Below are positions 37,087 to 46,554 of a stretch of DNA of 64,000 bases, piece by piece. The stretch comes from Pelagibaculum spongiae. GTDB taxonomy: Bacteria > Pseudomonadota > Gammaproteobacteria > Enterobacterales > Pelagibaculaceae. The DNA is taken from the NCBI RefSeq assembly GCF_003097315.1, contig NZ_QDDL01000002.1, positions 434,001-498,000 of the forward strand. Direction: 5' to 3'. Positions within the stretch are counted from its first letter, which is position 1; the number at the start of each line of letters is the position of its first letter. A program made the position numbers and the translations under genes. The notes under the pieces were generated by a model. That model worked only from the letters and a program-made list of their open reading frames with translations, was not told the DNA's origin and made no database searches.

Positions 37087-37773
37087 TTGAGCTATTTTTA
37101 TGTTTCTGTATGCTCTACTGAATTAGTAGAGCATTCTTCGCATAAAAATGGATTTAATGTGTGGCTAGTATTTTTTGACCTAGACCAAACTCTGATTTGT
37201 GCAGCACATGAATTAGGTCGTCTCAGCGAGACCCAGAAAAAAAACCTTAATCAATCGATTAGTTTTCAGGTTAAATCTCCTACAAGTAAAAAGGGCATTG
37301 TCGAAATAACTACCCATCCCCTCTACCAAATACCGCATTATATTTTTTTCAAAGAGCTTTCAAAAAAAGAAGACCATCTACTGTTTTTTATGACAGCAGC
37401 CACTTACCAACCATCTTCAATAACTCAAATGATAAAAAGTTTTTTCTCTATAAGCGACCAAGATCTTTCTAGTTATTTCGAAAAATCGAATATTATTAAC
37501 AGAGAAATGCTAACCTATTTTTATAAAGAAAGAAGGAAGAATACGAAAAAAACCGTAGCTCTAAAGAAGAAAGAAATGATGTTATACTGGATAGAATTAT
37601 TTGAAGATCCACATGAAGCAGTTTCTACTTTAGCAAGCAACCAAACAACTTTTCTAATCGATGATAATCTTGATAATTTATTAGCTGCTGAAAATTCTAG
37701 CATCAACTACATTGATTCAACTAAGGCTGCATACCAACAATACCTTAAAATATTACTTTCGAAAATACCTTAA
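37087..37773 (+). CDS. HAD-superfamily-like protein (about 228 aa)
   Basis: 228 aa from a TTG at 37087; a GTG at 37159 just before the first motif is an alternative. HAD-like motifs: VFFDLDQTLICAA (nucleophile Asp and DxDxT), FFMTAATYQP as motif II, a Lys-rich stretch and TFLIDDNLDNLLAAE as motif IV with two Asp. AT-rich and Lys-rich, so possibly acquired. Substrate unknown. The layout resembles phosphatases of the effector or nucleotidase type but no closer assignment is supported. Confidence 0.65.
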   Translation: MSYFYVSVCSTELVEHSSHKNGFNVWLVFFDLDQTLICAAHELGRLSETQKKNLNQSISFQVKSPTSKKGIVEITTHPLYQIPHYIFFKELSKKEDHLLFFMTAATYQPSSITQMIKSFFSISDQDLSSYFEKSNIINREMLTYFYKERRKNTKKTVALKKKEMMLYWIELFEDPHEAVSTLASNQTTFLIDDNLDNLLAAENSSINYIDSTKAAYQQYLKILLSKIP

Positions 37774-37835
37774 AAATATTCCAATCCTCTCAATAATATC
37801 ATACTCTGAATTCAGCCCAAGTAATAATATGCGCT

Positions 37836-38993
37836 ATGAGTTTGATAACCTGCCACGATTGTGGCTTACAGCAACGCTTACCACCAATACCTGAAGGCAC
37901 TCGCGCTAGCTGCACTCAGTGTAATCGTTCGATTTTTTCAAATCATCGTGACGGTTTAAATCGTTTGCTAGGCTACAGCTTTAGCGGTGTGGTACTGCTG
38001 TTTCTTTCGTTAGCCTTTCCTTTTATGTCTTTGGTCGCCAATGGCCAACAACAAACTATGTCTTTGTTTAGCGGTGTCATGGACATTTGGTTGCAAGGCT
38101 ATCCATTCCTTTCGATCATTGTTGCCATCTCTATTTTCTGTCTGCCCGCCATTATCTTGCTTCAAATTATTTATCTTTTATTACCAGTAAAGCTTGGCTT
38201 TAAACCACCAAAAGGCAGCCAGGTTTTTTATCGTCTATTAGAAAAACTGATCACATGGAGCATGGCTGAGGTCTTTTTGATCGGCGTATTGGTCTCACTG
38301 GTGAAGCTGGCTTCGTTGGCAGATATTATTCCAGGGTTATCCTTTTGGGCTTACTGTGGTTTCAGCATTTGCTTGGTGATGGTGCTAGCTACATTAGATA
38401 AAAATCAATTAGATGATTGGCTGCAGCATCAAATTCACCGCCATCATACCGAAAGGCCTGTTAATCGTTCCAAAAGTCTCAATTTTTGCGGCGCATTATT
38501 ATTAACTGCTTGTATCTTATATATTCCAGCTAATTTCTTACCGATTACTACCACCCATTTTTTTGGCCAGAAAGATGATTCGACTATTCTAGGCGGTATT
38601 ATTACGCTATGGCAGTTGGGCTCATATCCAGTTGCCTGCGTTATTTTTATTGCCAGCATTGTAGTGCCTATTGCCAAGATTTTGTCTCTAACTTATTTGT
38701 GCCTGAGTGTAAGGTTTTCCAATCAACGCCGACGCCATCAAAGAACTACGATCTATCGTATTACCGAGCTCGTCGGTCGCTGGTCAATGATTGATGTTTT
38801 TGTCGTCGCAATACTGGTTTCGCTAGTTCAGTTTGGTGGACTATTGGCATTTAACCCTGGCCCTGCCGCAATGGCATTTTGTGCTGTGGTCGTTTTAACC
38901 ATGCTGGCAGCAGAAAGTTTTGACCCCAGAATGATCTGGGATGAACCACCTAAAAATTCATCAGATAAATCCAATAAAGAGAATTCAGTTTGA
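37836..38993 (+). CDS. pqiA: Intermembrane transport protein PqiA
   Basis: 385 aa. Two halves, each starting with a short cytoplasmic zinc-ribbon-like stretch or linker followed by four membrane helices; the N-terminal cysteines are in TCHDCGLQQ and SCTQCNRS. Repeated motifs include LFLSLAFPF and YIPANFLPITTT. PqiA is the inner-membrane part of the PqiABC lipid-transport pathway induced by paraquat stress in E. coli. Overlaps pqiB by 4 bp (TTGA, with pqiB starting at TTG). Confidence 0.92.
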   Translation: MSLITCHDCGLQQRLPPIPEGTRASCTQCNRSIFSNHRDGLNRLLGYSFSGVVLLFLSLAFPFMSLVANGQQQTMSLFSGVMDIWLQGYPFLSIIVAISIFCLPAIILLQIIYLLLPVKLGFKPPKGSQVFYRLLEKLITWSMAEVFLIGVLVSLVKLASLADIIPGLSFWAYCGFSICLVMVLATLDKNQLDDWLQHQIHRHHTERPVNRSKSLNFCGALLLTACILYIPANFLPITTTHFFGQKDDSTILGGIITLWQLGSYPVACVIFIASIVVPIAKILSLTYLCLSVRFSNQRRRHQRTTIYRITELVGRWSMIDVFVVAILVSLVQFGGLLAFNPGPAAMAFCAVVVLTMLAAESFDPRMIWDEPPKNSSDKSNKENSV

Positions 38994-40636
38994 GTGAGAT
39001 AACAGCCACAGCAGCAATCAAACAAGGCCGACGTTTTTCTGCGATCTGGATTCTACCGCTAGTATCCATCGTGATTGGCATTTGGATGGTCGGGTATCAC
39101 TTATCCAGCCAAGGGCCAACAGTTGAAGTTACCTTTGCCTCAGCCGAAGGCTTAGAGGCGGGTAAAACCTACGTTAAATATCGCAACGTAAATGTCGGCC
39201 AGGTTAAACAAGTCAAACTCAATAGCACCTTCGATGGCGTGAACGTAATCATTCAGATGGAACCAGAAACTGAAGCATTATTACGCCGAGGTAGTGATTT
39301 TTGGGTGGTTCGTCCTAGGATAGATGCGGGAGGTATTAGTGGTTTCGGAACTTTACTGTCCGGCGCTTATATTGAAGTCAGCCCCGGCTCAGGGGCTTTT
39401 GGCGAAACCAAATATCCTGGCTTGGAAAACCCTCCGATTACGGCGCCTGGCGTACCGGGCATTCGAATCACTTTAAAAAGTCTTAAAGCCGATACTTTAG
39501 GCATAGGTGATCCGGTGCTTTATCACGGCTATCAAGTCGGTCAAATTGAAACCGCTGGTTTTGATATCGACAAACAAAAAGCCGTCTACCAGTTATTTAT
39601 TAGCGCGCCTTACAATCAATTAGTCACCAGTAATTCTCGGTTTTGGAACGCCAGTGGCATCAGTTTCAATGCCAGCACCGAGGGCATTAGCTTTCGTACC
39701 GGTAGCCTACAAACGCTATTACAAGGTGGGGTAGCTTTTGACCTTCCTGAAGGCGAAGCAAAAGGAGATCCGATAGCGATGGGGCGTGAATATCACTTAT
39801 ACCCGGATTTCGAAAGCATCCATGATCGCCAGTATCAGCAAAAACTAGAGTATGTACTGTTATTTGATGAATCTGTACGTGGTTTATCAGCTGGCGCACC
39901 AGTGGAATATCGGGGTGTTCGTGTTGGAACTGTAAAAAGAATTGCATTAGAACTAAGTGCACGCAGCGCAATGTCGATGGTTGAACAAACTCAAGCGATT
40001 CCAGTATTAATCACCATAGAGCCTGGACGGTTGGGAGAAGGCGACACGGCTAAAGTTGCTGAAGCTTATGCCAAGGAAATTACTAAAAGCGTTGGCATGG
40101 GATTAAGAGCATCACTTAAGTCAGGCAATTTACTCACTGGCAGTTTATTTGTTGAAGTGAATTATCACAGTAATGCTAAGCCAGCACATATTTCGAATTA
40201 TCAGGGTTATATGGCTCTTCCCACAGTTAAGAGCGGGCTGGAGCGCTTGGGTGATCAGCTAGATGGCATGATTAGCAGAATGGACCAACTGAAGTTGGAA
40301 GAAACGCTCAGCAGTATTGAAGTAGCGATGAATAGCGCCGGCAGCAGCATGGACCAGTTCAAAGTCACCATGATGTATGCTGAACGATTTATGGATAGCA
40401 AAGAGTTTAAGGCATTGCCTGATAGTTTGGATAAAACCATTACCAGCTTGCAAAAATTATTGAATGATTATTCTGCTGATGGGCAATTATATAATGAGCT
40501 AGAAACCACCATGAATCAGTTGAAAGGGCTAATGTGGCAATTACAGCCGCTCATGCAATCACTACAAGAAAAACCAAACGCTATCATTTTTGGCAAAGAC
40601 CGCAAAGCTGATCCATTGCTTTTGCAGGAGCAATAA
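38990..40636 (+). CDS. pqiB: Intermembrane transport protein PqiB (MCE family)
   Basis: 548 aa, the size of E. coli PqiB. One N-terminal membrane helix (AIWILPLVSIVIGIWMVGY) and three MCE domains beginning near GPTVEVTFASAEGLEAGKT, GIRITLKSLKADTLGIGDPV and YVLLFDESVRGLSAGAPVEY, with a helical C-terminus forming the tunnel needle. It bridges the periplasm in PqiABC. It starts with a TTG codon in the pqiA stop overlap. Confidence 0.95.
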   Translation: MSEITATAAIKQGRRFSAIWILPLVSIVIGIWMVGYHLSSQGPTVEVTFASAEGLEAGKTYVKYRNVNVGQVKQVKLNSTFDGVNVIIQMEPETEALLRRGSDFWVVRPRIDAGGISGFGTLLSGAYIEVSPGSGAFGETKYPGLENPPITAPGVPGIRITLKSLKADTLGIGDPVLYHGYQVGQIETAGFDIDKQKAVYQLFISAPYNQLVTSNSRFWNASGISFNASTEGISFRTGSLQTLLQGGVAFDLPEGEAKGDPIAMGREYHLYPDFESIHDRQYQQKLEYVLLFDESVRGLSAGAPVEYRGVRVGTVKRIALELSARSAMSMVEQTQAIPVLITIEPGRLGEGDTAKVAEAYAKEITKSVGMGLRASLKSGNLLTGSLFVEVNYHSNAKPAHISNYQGYMALPTVKSGLERLGDQLDGMISRMDQLKLEETLSSIEVAMNSAGSSMDQFKVTMMYAERFMDSKEFKALPDSLDKTITSLQKLLNDYSADGQLYNELETTMNQLKGLMWQLQPLMQSLQEKPNAIIFGKDRKADPLLLQEQ

Positions 40637-41203
40637 ATGCGCATATTAATTTTATTTTTCTCACTATTTTTGTTTGCTTGTAGTAGCGTGCCCGGCAAAA
40701 CCTTTTTACTATTACAACCACCGCAGCAAGCTAGTGCAATTGAAATCACTCACCCGGTCAAAAAACTCAATGTTCAATTGAGTGAATATTTAAATCGACC
40801 CGCATTAGCAATCGCCAATCAACAGGGCGAAATTTTATTCAGTGAGCAATACCAATGGGCAGAACGGCTAGATATTGCCTTAGCTGATATTTTGCAACAG
40901 CGAATTAATCAGCAGTTTTTAAACCGGACTTCAAACCAGAAATACCGGTTACAGGTTTTTATCCAACGCTTTCACAGCATCAAGAGCAGCGACCCTGAGC
41001 TAGCTGCAAACCAAATGATTTTGAAAGGCGAATATTTATTGTTTTCTGATCAGGGTGATTTGTTGGAGCAAGCTGGCTTTGCTTTACAACAGTCGCAGCA
41101 AATTGAAGATTACCAAGATATAAACCTAGCGATGCAAGATCTAATCAAACAGCTGGCTGAGTTGATCAGCCAGCAGATTATCGAACTGGGAAAATTTAAG
41201 TAA
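40637..41203 (+). CDS. pqiC: Outer-membrane lipoprotein PqiC
   Basis: 188 aa, ABC-type auxiliary lipoprotein family (DUF330). Lipobox LFACSS, then the family pattern KTFLLLQPP, LSEYLNRPALAI and YQWAERLDIALADIL. PqiC anchors PqiB to the outer membrane. It begins one base after the pqiB stop in the operon. Confidence 0.92.
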   Translation: MRILILFFSLFLFACSSVPGKTFLLLQPPQQASAIEITHPVKKLNVQLSEYLNRPALAIANQQGEILFSEQYQWAERLDIALADILQQRINQQFLNRTSNQKYRLQVFIQRFHSIKSSDPELAANQMILKGEYLLFSDQGDLLEQAGFALQQSQQIEDYQDINLAMQDLIKQLAELISQQIIELGKFK

Positions 41204-41242
41204 CCTACAATCTAAATCATTGCATTATCAAAGGGCGCTGAA

Positions 41243-42055
41243 ATGGGATGGATTCCAAAGCAAATTCACTATATTTGGCTAGGAAATGCTATCCCCGCTC
41301 GATCTCTAGCCGTAGCTAAACGTTTTCAAGCACTAAATCCCGACTGGATTGTCAACATTTGGTCAGATGCGCCTCTTACAATTGAAAAAACAAATACCGA
41401 ATATGACATGAACATCAAATGGTCATTTCGTCATTTAGATTCATTGTTTGACTTGAACAATGCTCTTGAAAAACAACTTTATCAAATATTTGTAAGAGAA
41501 AGCTCGGGGCATTTCGTAAATTATGCCGCAGCATCTGATGTAGCGCGCGTATTAATACTATATAAAGAAGGTGGAATTTACTCAGATCATGATGTTTTCT
41601 GCCTTTCAAAAATCCCCGAACTATTTGCTCCATCAGGACTACTAATTCCTTCTCTCGATGAAAGTTCAAGCGTTACAAATGCTCTAATAGCAGGATGTCA
41701 AGGCAGTCTCTTGCTTAACCTTATGCTCAAAAAAATGCAATTTTGTTATTTTGAAAGTAAAGAATATGCGCATTTAGCTTGGAGTGAAAAACGACCTTTT
41801 GCTACAAAAGGCCGCTTAGTTGCTTACAATCTCAGAAAAACATTAACTGTTATGATGACCGGCCCTGGGATGCTAACTGATGTACTTACGCGGCCGGGTA
41901 TGCCAGTCCAAGTTGACTATGAACAGTTTAATGATGACTCTGATTATTACGTACTAGACCTAAGCCTCACGCTTCCACTCAATCTTTTTAAAATCTATTA
42001 CGCCAATACATGGTCTCATTTAAGTCAACAAACTTTTGGGCAATCCATTCGTTAA
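41243..42055 (+). CDS. DXD-motif glycosyltransferase (OCH1/capsular type)
   Basis: 270 aa. The start IPKQIHYIWLGNAIP, the segment ASDVARVLILYKEGGIYSDHD and SLPLNLFKIYYANTWSH fit the Gly_transf_sug family, which includes capsular polysaccharide transferases, yeast OCH1-like enzymes and clostridial toxin catalytic domains. The D-x-D metal site is SDHD. It lies 39 bp after pqiC but its product is not part of that pathway. It is not within a polysaccharide cluster, so its acceptor is unknown. The 3' end overlaps the convergent prenyltransferase gene by 4 bp. Confidence 0.82.
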   Translation: MGWIPKQIHYIWLGNAIPARSLAVAKRFQALNPDWIVNIWSDAPLTIEKTNTEYDMNIKWSFRHLDSLFDLNNALEKQLYQIFVRESSGHFVNYAAASDVARVLILYKEGGIYSDHDVFCLSKIPELFAPSGLLIPSLDESSSVTNALIAGCQGSLLLNLMLKKMQFCYFESKEYAHLAWSEKRPFATKGRLVAYNLRKTLTVMMTGPGMLTDVLTRPGMPVQVDYEQFNDDSDYYVLDLSLTLPLNLFKIYYANTWSHLSQQTFGQSIR

Positions 42056-42876
42056 ACTGCAAACCAATAAAGCAATCCAAAACCAGCAAAGAATCGGCCG
42101 GTCACTGGCGGTAGCTTTTGCCGCTGGCCTTCTGGTTTGAGGAACTCTTTAAGCGGCGCAATTAGCAAAATGAGTGCAGGCAATACCATCCAGAAACGCG
42201 GAATCAACTCATAAAGCGAAAACACAGCTGCAAAAGGCGCAATTGCCAGTATTACGAACAAAATTCTTGCCGGCAATAAGCCGATTCGAACAGACAATGT
42301 GCCAATCTGCTTCGTCTTATCATCTTCATAGTCACGAATTTCATTGGCCAGCAAAATAAGTGAAGCAATCAAACTAACCGGCAATGAAAGCAGGAACACC
42401 CTTAAAGACCAGTCACCGCCCATGGCCATCCATGCGCCATAAACCATCATTACTCCAGTGAAGATAAAAACCCCCACCAAACCCAGTCCACGATGTTTAT
42501 AAGCAATCGGTTTGGCGGTATAGAACCAGCCACCAGCCAAACCGATAACGCCCAGCAAAAACAGTTGCCAGCCAGTTAACCAAACCAGCCATAAGCCAAG
42601 CCCTGCAGCCGCTACAAAACAGCCAACACCTAGCCACAGATTGCGTTTTATGGCGTGTTTTGCTTGATCGGTCAAACTGTGGGTTTCGATATCCCGGTGG
42701 TCATTGATCAGGTTAACCCCAATTTGTGCGATCACTGCAGCAAAAAAAATCGCCAATGCGCGCCCGATATCCTGATAACCTGCTTGCCAGGACAAACGAA
42801 TTCCCAGCCCACAAACTACCAAAGCTACGATCAACGAGAAGGGGCGAGCAGCCCGCTTGAGTAAATATTTATCCAT
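42052..42876 (-). CDS. UbiA/MenA family prenyltransferase
   Basis: 274 aa, about eight membrane helices. The two aspartate-rich sites are NLINDHRDIETHSLTD (first) and LANEIRDYEDDKTKQ (second), which bind the prenyl diphosphate through magnesium. Sequence around the first resembles MenA (dihydroxynaphthoate to demethylmenaquinone) more than UbiA (hydroxybenzoate). No other menaquinone genes are in the window, so the substrate is not settled. Confidence 0.78.
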   Translation of the reverse strand: MDKYLLKRAARPFSLIVALVVCGLGIRLSWQAGYQDIGRALAIFFAAVIAQIGVNLINDHRDIETHSLTDQAKHAIKRNLWLGVGCFVAAAGLGLWLVWLTGWQLFLLGVIGLAGGWFYTAKPIAYKHRGLGLVGVFIFTGVMMVYGAWMAMGGDWSLRVFLLSLPVSLIASLILLANEIRDYEDDKTKQIGTLSVRIGLLPARILFVILAIAPFAAVFSLYELIPRFWMVLPALILLIAPLKEFLKPEGQRQKLPPVTGRFFAGFGLLYWFAV

Positions 42877-42983
42877 TAAAATCGTCTATCACTTGCAGCA
42901 ATCAGCCAGATGCAGTGATTATACCTGCAGTCTTAACACGCTTGCTATGTCATAATCTGGCCGCGAAATTTTGGGAGAGAGTA

Positions 42984-43337
42984 ATGAAACTGTGGTTTGC
43001 ACCTGTTGCACTTGCGTTATCCATGTCTCTAAGTGGCTGTGCTGCTGTAGTTTTAGGTAGTGCTGGTGTCGCTGCTTATGAAGTTCAAAAAGATGAGCGT
43101 AGTGCTGGAACTGTTTTAGATGATGCATCTATTACAGCCACCATCAAGACCCGCTTGTTGAAAGACAAGGGCGTCAATGGACTAGATATCAACGTTGATA
43201 CCTTTGACGGCGGTGTCACCCTATATGGTTATGTCGACAGCTTGAAAGTTCGCGAGCGAGTGACCGCACTTGCCTGGAGCGTTAAGGGTGTTGATAAAGT
43301 GATCTCAAAGCTGGTTGTGATTCCACCGGCCGAATAG
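42984..43337 (+). CDS. BON-domain lipoprotein (OsmY/DolP-like)
   Basis: 117 aa from the ATG at 42984 (ribosome-binding site GGGAGAG). Lipobox SLSGC at residue 19. One BON domain: DDASITATIKTRLLKDKGVNGLD and VTLYGYVDSLKVRERVTALAW with VKGVDKVISKL. Related to OsmY and DolP but with a single domain. BON lipoproteins sit in the periplasm or outer membrane and bind phospholipid. The next gene begins 14 bp later, so they may be co-transcribed. Confidence 0.88.
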   Translation: MKLWFAPVALALSMSLSGCAAVVLGSAGVAAYEVQKDERSAGTVLDDASITATIKTRLLKDKGVNGLDINVDTFDGGVTLYGYVDSLKVRERVTALAWSVKGVDKVISKLVVIPPAE

Positions 43338-43350
43338 GACATTATCGATC

Positions 43351-44100
43351 TTGCTAGCAAAACTTTGTTGCCCGCCGGATTATCCGGCGCTGGCAAAACT
43401 GGCCGTTGAATACCCCCAACCCTCGGACCCTGATCATCCATCGCAGGTGCTATTGTGCCTAGATGATCAGCAACGTCTGGTATTACGCCAATCTGGGCCT
43501 AAGGCGCCTGGAGATGTATTGGTTGATTTTGTTGGCGGCTCACAAGGACATCGCCGTAAATTTGGTGGTGGCAAAAGCCAGCAAGTTGCTAAAGCCTGTG
43601 GTTTGCACAAAAAGAAAGATCCATTAATTCTTGATGCAACCGCTGGGCTCGGTCGAGATGGCTTTGTGTTAGCCAACATTGGCGCCCATGTTATTTTGTT
43701 AGAAAGGCATCCCTCAGTCGCAGTAATACTTCAGGATGGATTAGACCGAGCTGCTGCTTGTATTGAAACTGCAGAAATAGTCAGTCGAATTTGTTTGTAC
43801 CACGGCAGTTTATTAGACGCACAATTACCAGAATTCGAGCAGCCAGATATTGTCTATCTTGATCCGATGTTTCCCGAGCGTAAGAAAAAAGCCGCAGTAA
43901 AAAAAGAGATGGTGTTGTTTCATAGCTTGGTCGGCTGTGATGAAGATAGCGACCAGTTACTGAAGCCTGCATTGGCGTTGGCTAAAAAACGAGTAGTGGT
44001 CAAAAGACCAACCCATGCGCCTTGGCTAGACAATCAAAAGCCTTCTCTAGAACTCACGGGGAAATCTTGTCGCTTCGATATTTACTTCACCGCCGAGTAG
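43351..44100 (+). CDS. rsmJ: 16S rRNA guanine-1516 N2-methyltransferase RsmJ
   Basis: 249 aa from a TTG at 43351. The family pattern is clear: DFVGGSQGHRRKFGGG, LDATAGLGRDGFVLANIGA (SAM-binding), LLERHPSVA and YLDPMFPERKKKAAVKKEM. RsmJ methylates 16S rRNA G1516 in the small subunit. It directly follows the BON lipoprotein gene and ends before a strong bidirectional terminator. Confidence 0.94.
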   Translation: MLAKLCCPPDYPALAKLAVEYPQPSDPDHPSQVLLCLDDQQRLVLRQSGPKAPGDVLVDFVGGSQGHRRKFGGGKSQQVAKACGLHKKKDPLILDATAGLGRDGFVLANIGAHVILLERHPSVAVILQDGLDRAAACIETAEIVSRICLYHGSLLDAQLPEFEQPDIVYLDPMFPERKKKAAVKKEMVLFHSLVGCDEDSDQLLKPALALAKKRVVVKRPTHAPWLDNQKPSLELTGKSCRFDIYFTAE

Positions 44101-44150
44101 TGATTATTTTTTCTGTAAATATTTTAATATCTGATTACAAACCTAGATAT

Positions 44151-44179
44151 AAAAAAACCTGCCAACGCAGGTTTTTTTA
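44151..44179. terminator. Bidirectional terminator between rsmJ and the secretion ATPase gene
   Basis: AAAAAAACCTGC, a 4-nt loop, GCAGGTTTTTTT: a GC-tight short stem with T-runs on both strands, convenient for convergent genes. Confidence 0.9.
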
Positions 44180-44278
44180 TGATTATGATTCGTAAATTTA
44201 ATTAAAAAACAATTCATTTGATTGCTTTTGGTAAGTATTTAAGTTTACTAAACCATTCTAAATTGAATCTACATCCGA

Positions 44279-46492
44279 TTAATTTAAACGAACACGATAC
44301 ACTTCTGATAGAGATATTTTCTTTTCTCTGGCTAACGCTAAAGCGGACTGAGTTAGAGCCATCATCCCTTTACCCAATGCGTAACCTTCTATGTCGTAAG
44401 TTGACGCACCTTTAAGCACCATACCTTTAATAGCAGAATCGATCTTGAGCAGTTCATAGACCGCCATACGACCTCTAAACCCAAGCTGGTCACATTCATC
44501 GCAGCCTCGACCGATATAAAAAGTTTCATCCTCGGAAAGATCAAATGTTTTTCTAACTGCAGGAGATACCTGTTCAACAGCCAAGCAATGGGGGCAATTA
44601 ACCCGCACCAGTCGTTGCGCCACTACACCTAACAGGCTGTCATTCAACAAATAAGGTTCTATGCCGATCTCAAGTAATCGTGTAATCGCCGATGCAGCAG
44701 AATTAGTGTGTAATGTCGTTAAAACCAAGTGACCAGTTAGAGAACTTTGTACTGCCATTTTAGCGGTTTCTTTATCCCTAATTTCTCCAATCATAATCAC
44801 ATCAGGATCGTGGCGAAGTATATGGCGCAGCGCAGTGGCAAAGTTATAATTTATTTTACTATTTACTTGTATCTGCCTGACACCTGCCACCTGATATTCA
44901 ACAGGATCTTCAGCTGTAATAATATTTAATTCTTGTTCTTTAATTTGATCAATAGCAGCGTATAAAGTGGTCGATTTTCCTGACCCAGTAGGCCCGGTAA
45001 CTAAAATAATGCCAGAGTTTTGGTGGATCATATCAACGATCGACTCAAGGTCATCCTGCCGAAAGCCTATTTCGTTAAGCGGTTTAAACCCGGCCTGTGT
45101 ATCTAGTACTCGAATAACGACACTCTCACCCTGACTGGTCGGAATAACCGAGGTTCTTAAATCAACCAGCTTTCCATGGCGACGTACTCGGGTATTTCCA
45201 TCTTGCGGCAATCTATGTTCTGCAATGTTTAATCGACCTAGAATTTTAATTCGACTGACCAGTGACGGCAACAGTCTTTTGCTTAACTTTCTAATTGGAA
45301 CCATTTGCCCATCAATTCTAAAAAACAGTTCAATTTCATTTGGCATAGGGAAAATATGTATATCGGATGCCCGTCGACGAACTGCATCTGAAATAATACC
45401 ATTAACTAATCTAACTGTTGGTCGATCAGTTCCTAAAACTGGATCAAAATCTCCGTTCGCATCCTCGTCGTCTGCTGATTCGAGTTCATCAATCATTTCT
45501 TCATCATTTAAAGCACTATAAAAACGACCGATTGAACGAGTAATATCTTCAGGTGTCGCAACCGCAACCTCAATCATCTTTCCAAGAATAAATTTCAGTG
45601 TTTGTTGTGTTTCATGATCGGTTGGATCTGCCATTGCAATAATTAAGCGTTCATTATGATGCATGATCGGTATTAGGTGGTGTTCAGAAACAAAAGATTC
45701 GTCTAACAAACCAGTGGCACTAGTACTAATAGGAAAATGCTTCAGTGAAACAAATGGAAGGCCTAGGTTAGCCGCAAGCGCCTGATGAACCGGAACGCTA
45801 TCTACCATTTTTTTGTCTAATAAAATCTCACCCAACCGCCGATGTAATTGACCCGTTTCATCTTCCTGAGTTTGTAACAGCAATGCATTTCTAAGCTCAT
45901 CATTAGTTAATCGACCCGCTTCTAACAACAATGCGCCCAAAGGCTTGCCTGGCTGCTGCAAACCAAAATCCAAAGCAGAAATTAATTGATCGGGTAATGT
46001 AATAATTTCCTGAGAGTCAATCGAGGAACCTTTGTTCGGATTATTATCAACTAGGCTAAAATCTCGAATCACTGAACGAGGAATAAAACCTCTAAAAACT
46101 TTATCATCACGAATATGAAAAACATGCAGACAAGACTCTTCATCAAGCGCACGTAAAATTGGTCCGGTATATCTTTGCCCATCTCGAAAAACCAAATGTA
46201 ATGTTTTTCTTGGCTCTTGATCAAGGTCGCCACTTTCAGGTGGTAGCAAGCTTTGCTCAAACAATAAGCTTCGTATTTCAGAGAAACTTAATCGATAATT
46301 TTCTTCTTGATAAATTAATGATATTTGTTTCATGCTGAAGTCGATTGATACAAGCTTCGCTTTAAAAGGCGATTGAATGGTGCAACCGTTCATTCCCAAC
46401 ACAGTAATTGATGCATGCAGCAATGGCACATCAGTTCCGAGTTCAGCAGGTGCTGCTGGCCAAGCCATTGCCAGATCAGTTTGATCATTCAT
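44279..46492 (-). CDS. GspE/PilB-type secretion or pilus ATPase
   Basis: About 737 aa from the ATG at 46490-46492. An unusual N-terminal 160-residue region precedes the MshEN domain (LGALLLEAGRLTNDELRNALLLQ) that in MshE binds c-di-GMP. The ATPase core has Walker A GPTGSGKSTTLYA, Walker B-like IMIGEIRDKETA, the His-box LTTLHTN and the zinc tetracysteine CPHC/CDEC. Such ATPases drive type IV pilus assembly or type II secretion. No pilus or secretion partners are adjacent. The extra N-terminal domain suggests a specialised regulator or PilZ-like module. Confidence 0.88.
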   Translation of the reverse strand: MNDQTDLAMAWPAAPAELGTDVPLLHASITVLGMNGCTIQSPFKAKLVSIDFSMKQISLIYQEENYRLSFSEIRSLLFEQSLLPPESGDLDQEPRKTLHLVFRDGQRYTGPILRALDEESCLHVFHIRDDKVFRGFIPRSVIRDFSLVDNNPNKGSSIDSQEIITLPDQLISALDFGLQQPGKPLGALLLEAGRLTNDELRNALLLQTQEDETGQLHRRLGEILLDKKMVDSVPVHQALAANLGLPFVSLKHFPISTSATGLLDESFVSEHHLIPIMHHNERLIIAMADPTDHETQQTLKFILGKMIEVAVATPEDITRSIGRFYSALNDEEMIDELESADDEDANGDFDPVLGTDRPTVRLVNGIISDAVRRRASDIHIFPMPNEIELFFRIDGQMVPIRKLSKRLLPSLVSRIKILGRLNIAEHRLPQDGNTRVRRHGKLVDLRTSVIPTSQGESVVIRVLDTQAGFKPLNEIGFRQDDLESIVDMIHQNSGIILVTGPTGSGKSTTLYAAIDQIKEQELNIITAEDPVEYQVAGVRQIQVNSKINYNFATALRHILRHDPDVIMIGEIRDKETAKMAVQSSLTGHLVLTTLHTNSAASAITRLLEIGIEPYLLNDSLLGVVAQRLVRVNCPHCLAVEQVSPAVRKTFDLSEDETFYIGRGCDECDQLGFRGRMAVYELLKIDSAIKGMVLKGASTYDIEGYALGKGMMALTQSALALAREKKISLSEVYRVRLN

Positions 46493-46554
46493 ATAACGGG
46501 TTCCCATAGTTGATTTCAACAGTATAGGAGGCAACCCGCCAAGCCGAGTAAAGG

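Noticed and set aside
37087-37773. Phosphoserine phosphatase
   Set aside because: Only generic HAD motifs are visible; family-specific residues are lacking.
41243-42055. Clostridial-type glucosylating toxin
   Set aside because: Only the DXD core is shared; there are no translocation or repeat domains and no toxin-associated genes.
42052-42876. UbiA (4-hydroxybenzoate polyprenyltransferase)
   Set aside because: The first Asp site resembles MenA more, and neither ubi nor men genes are adjacent, so no firm call was made.
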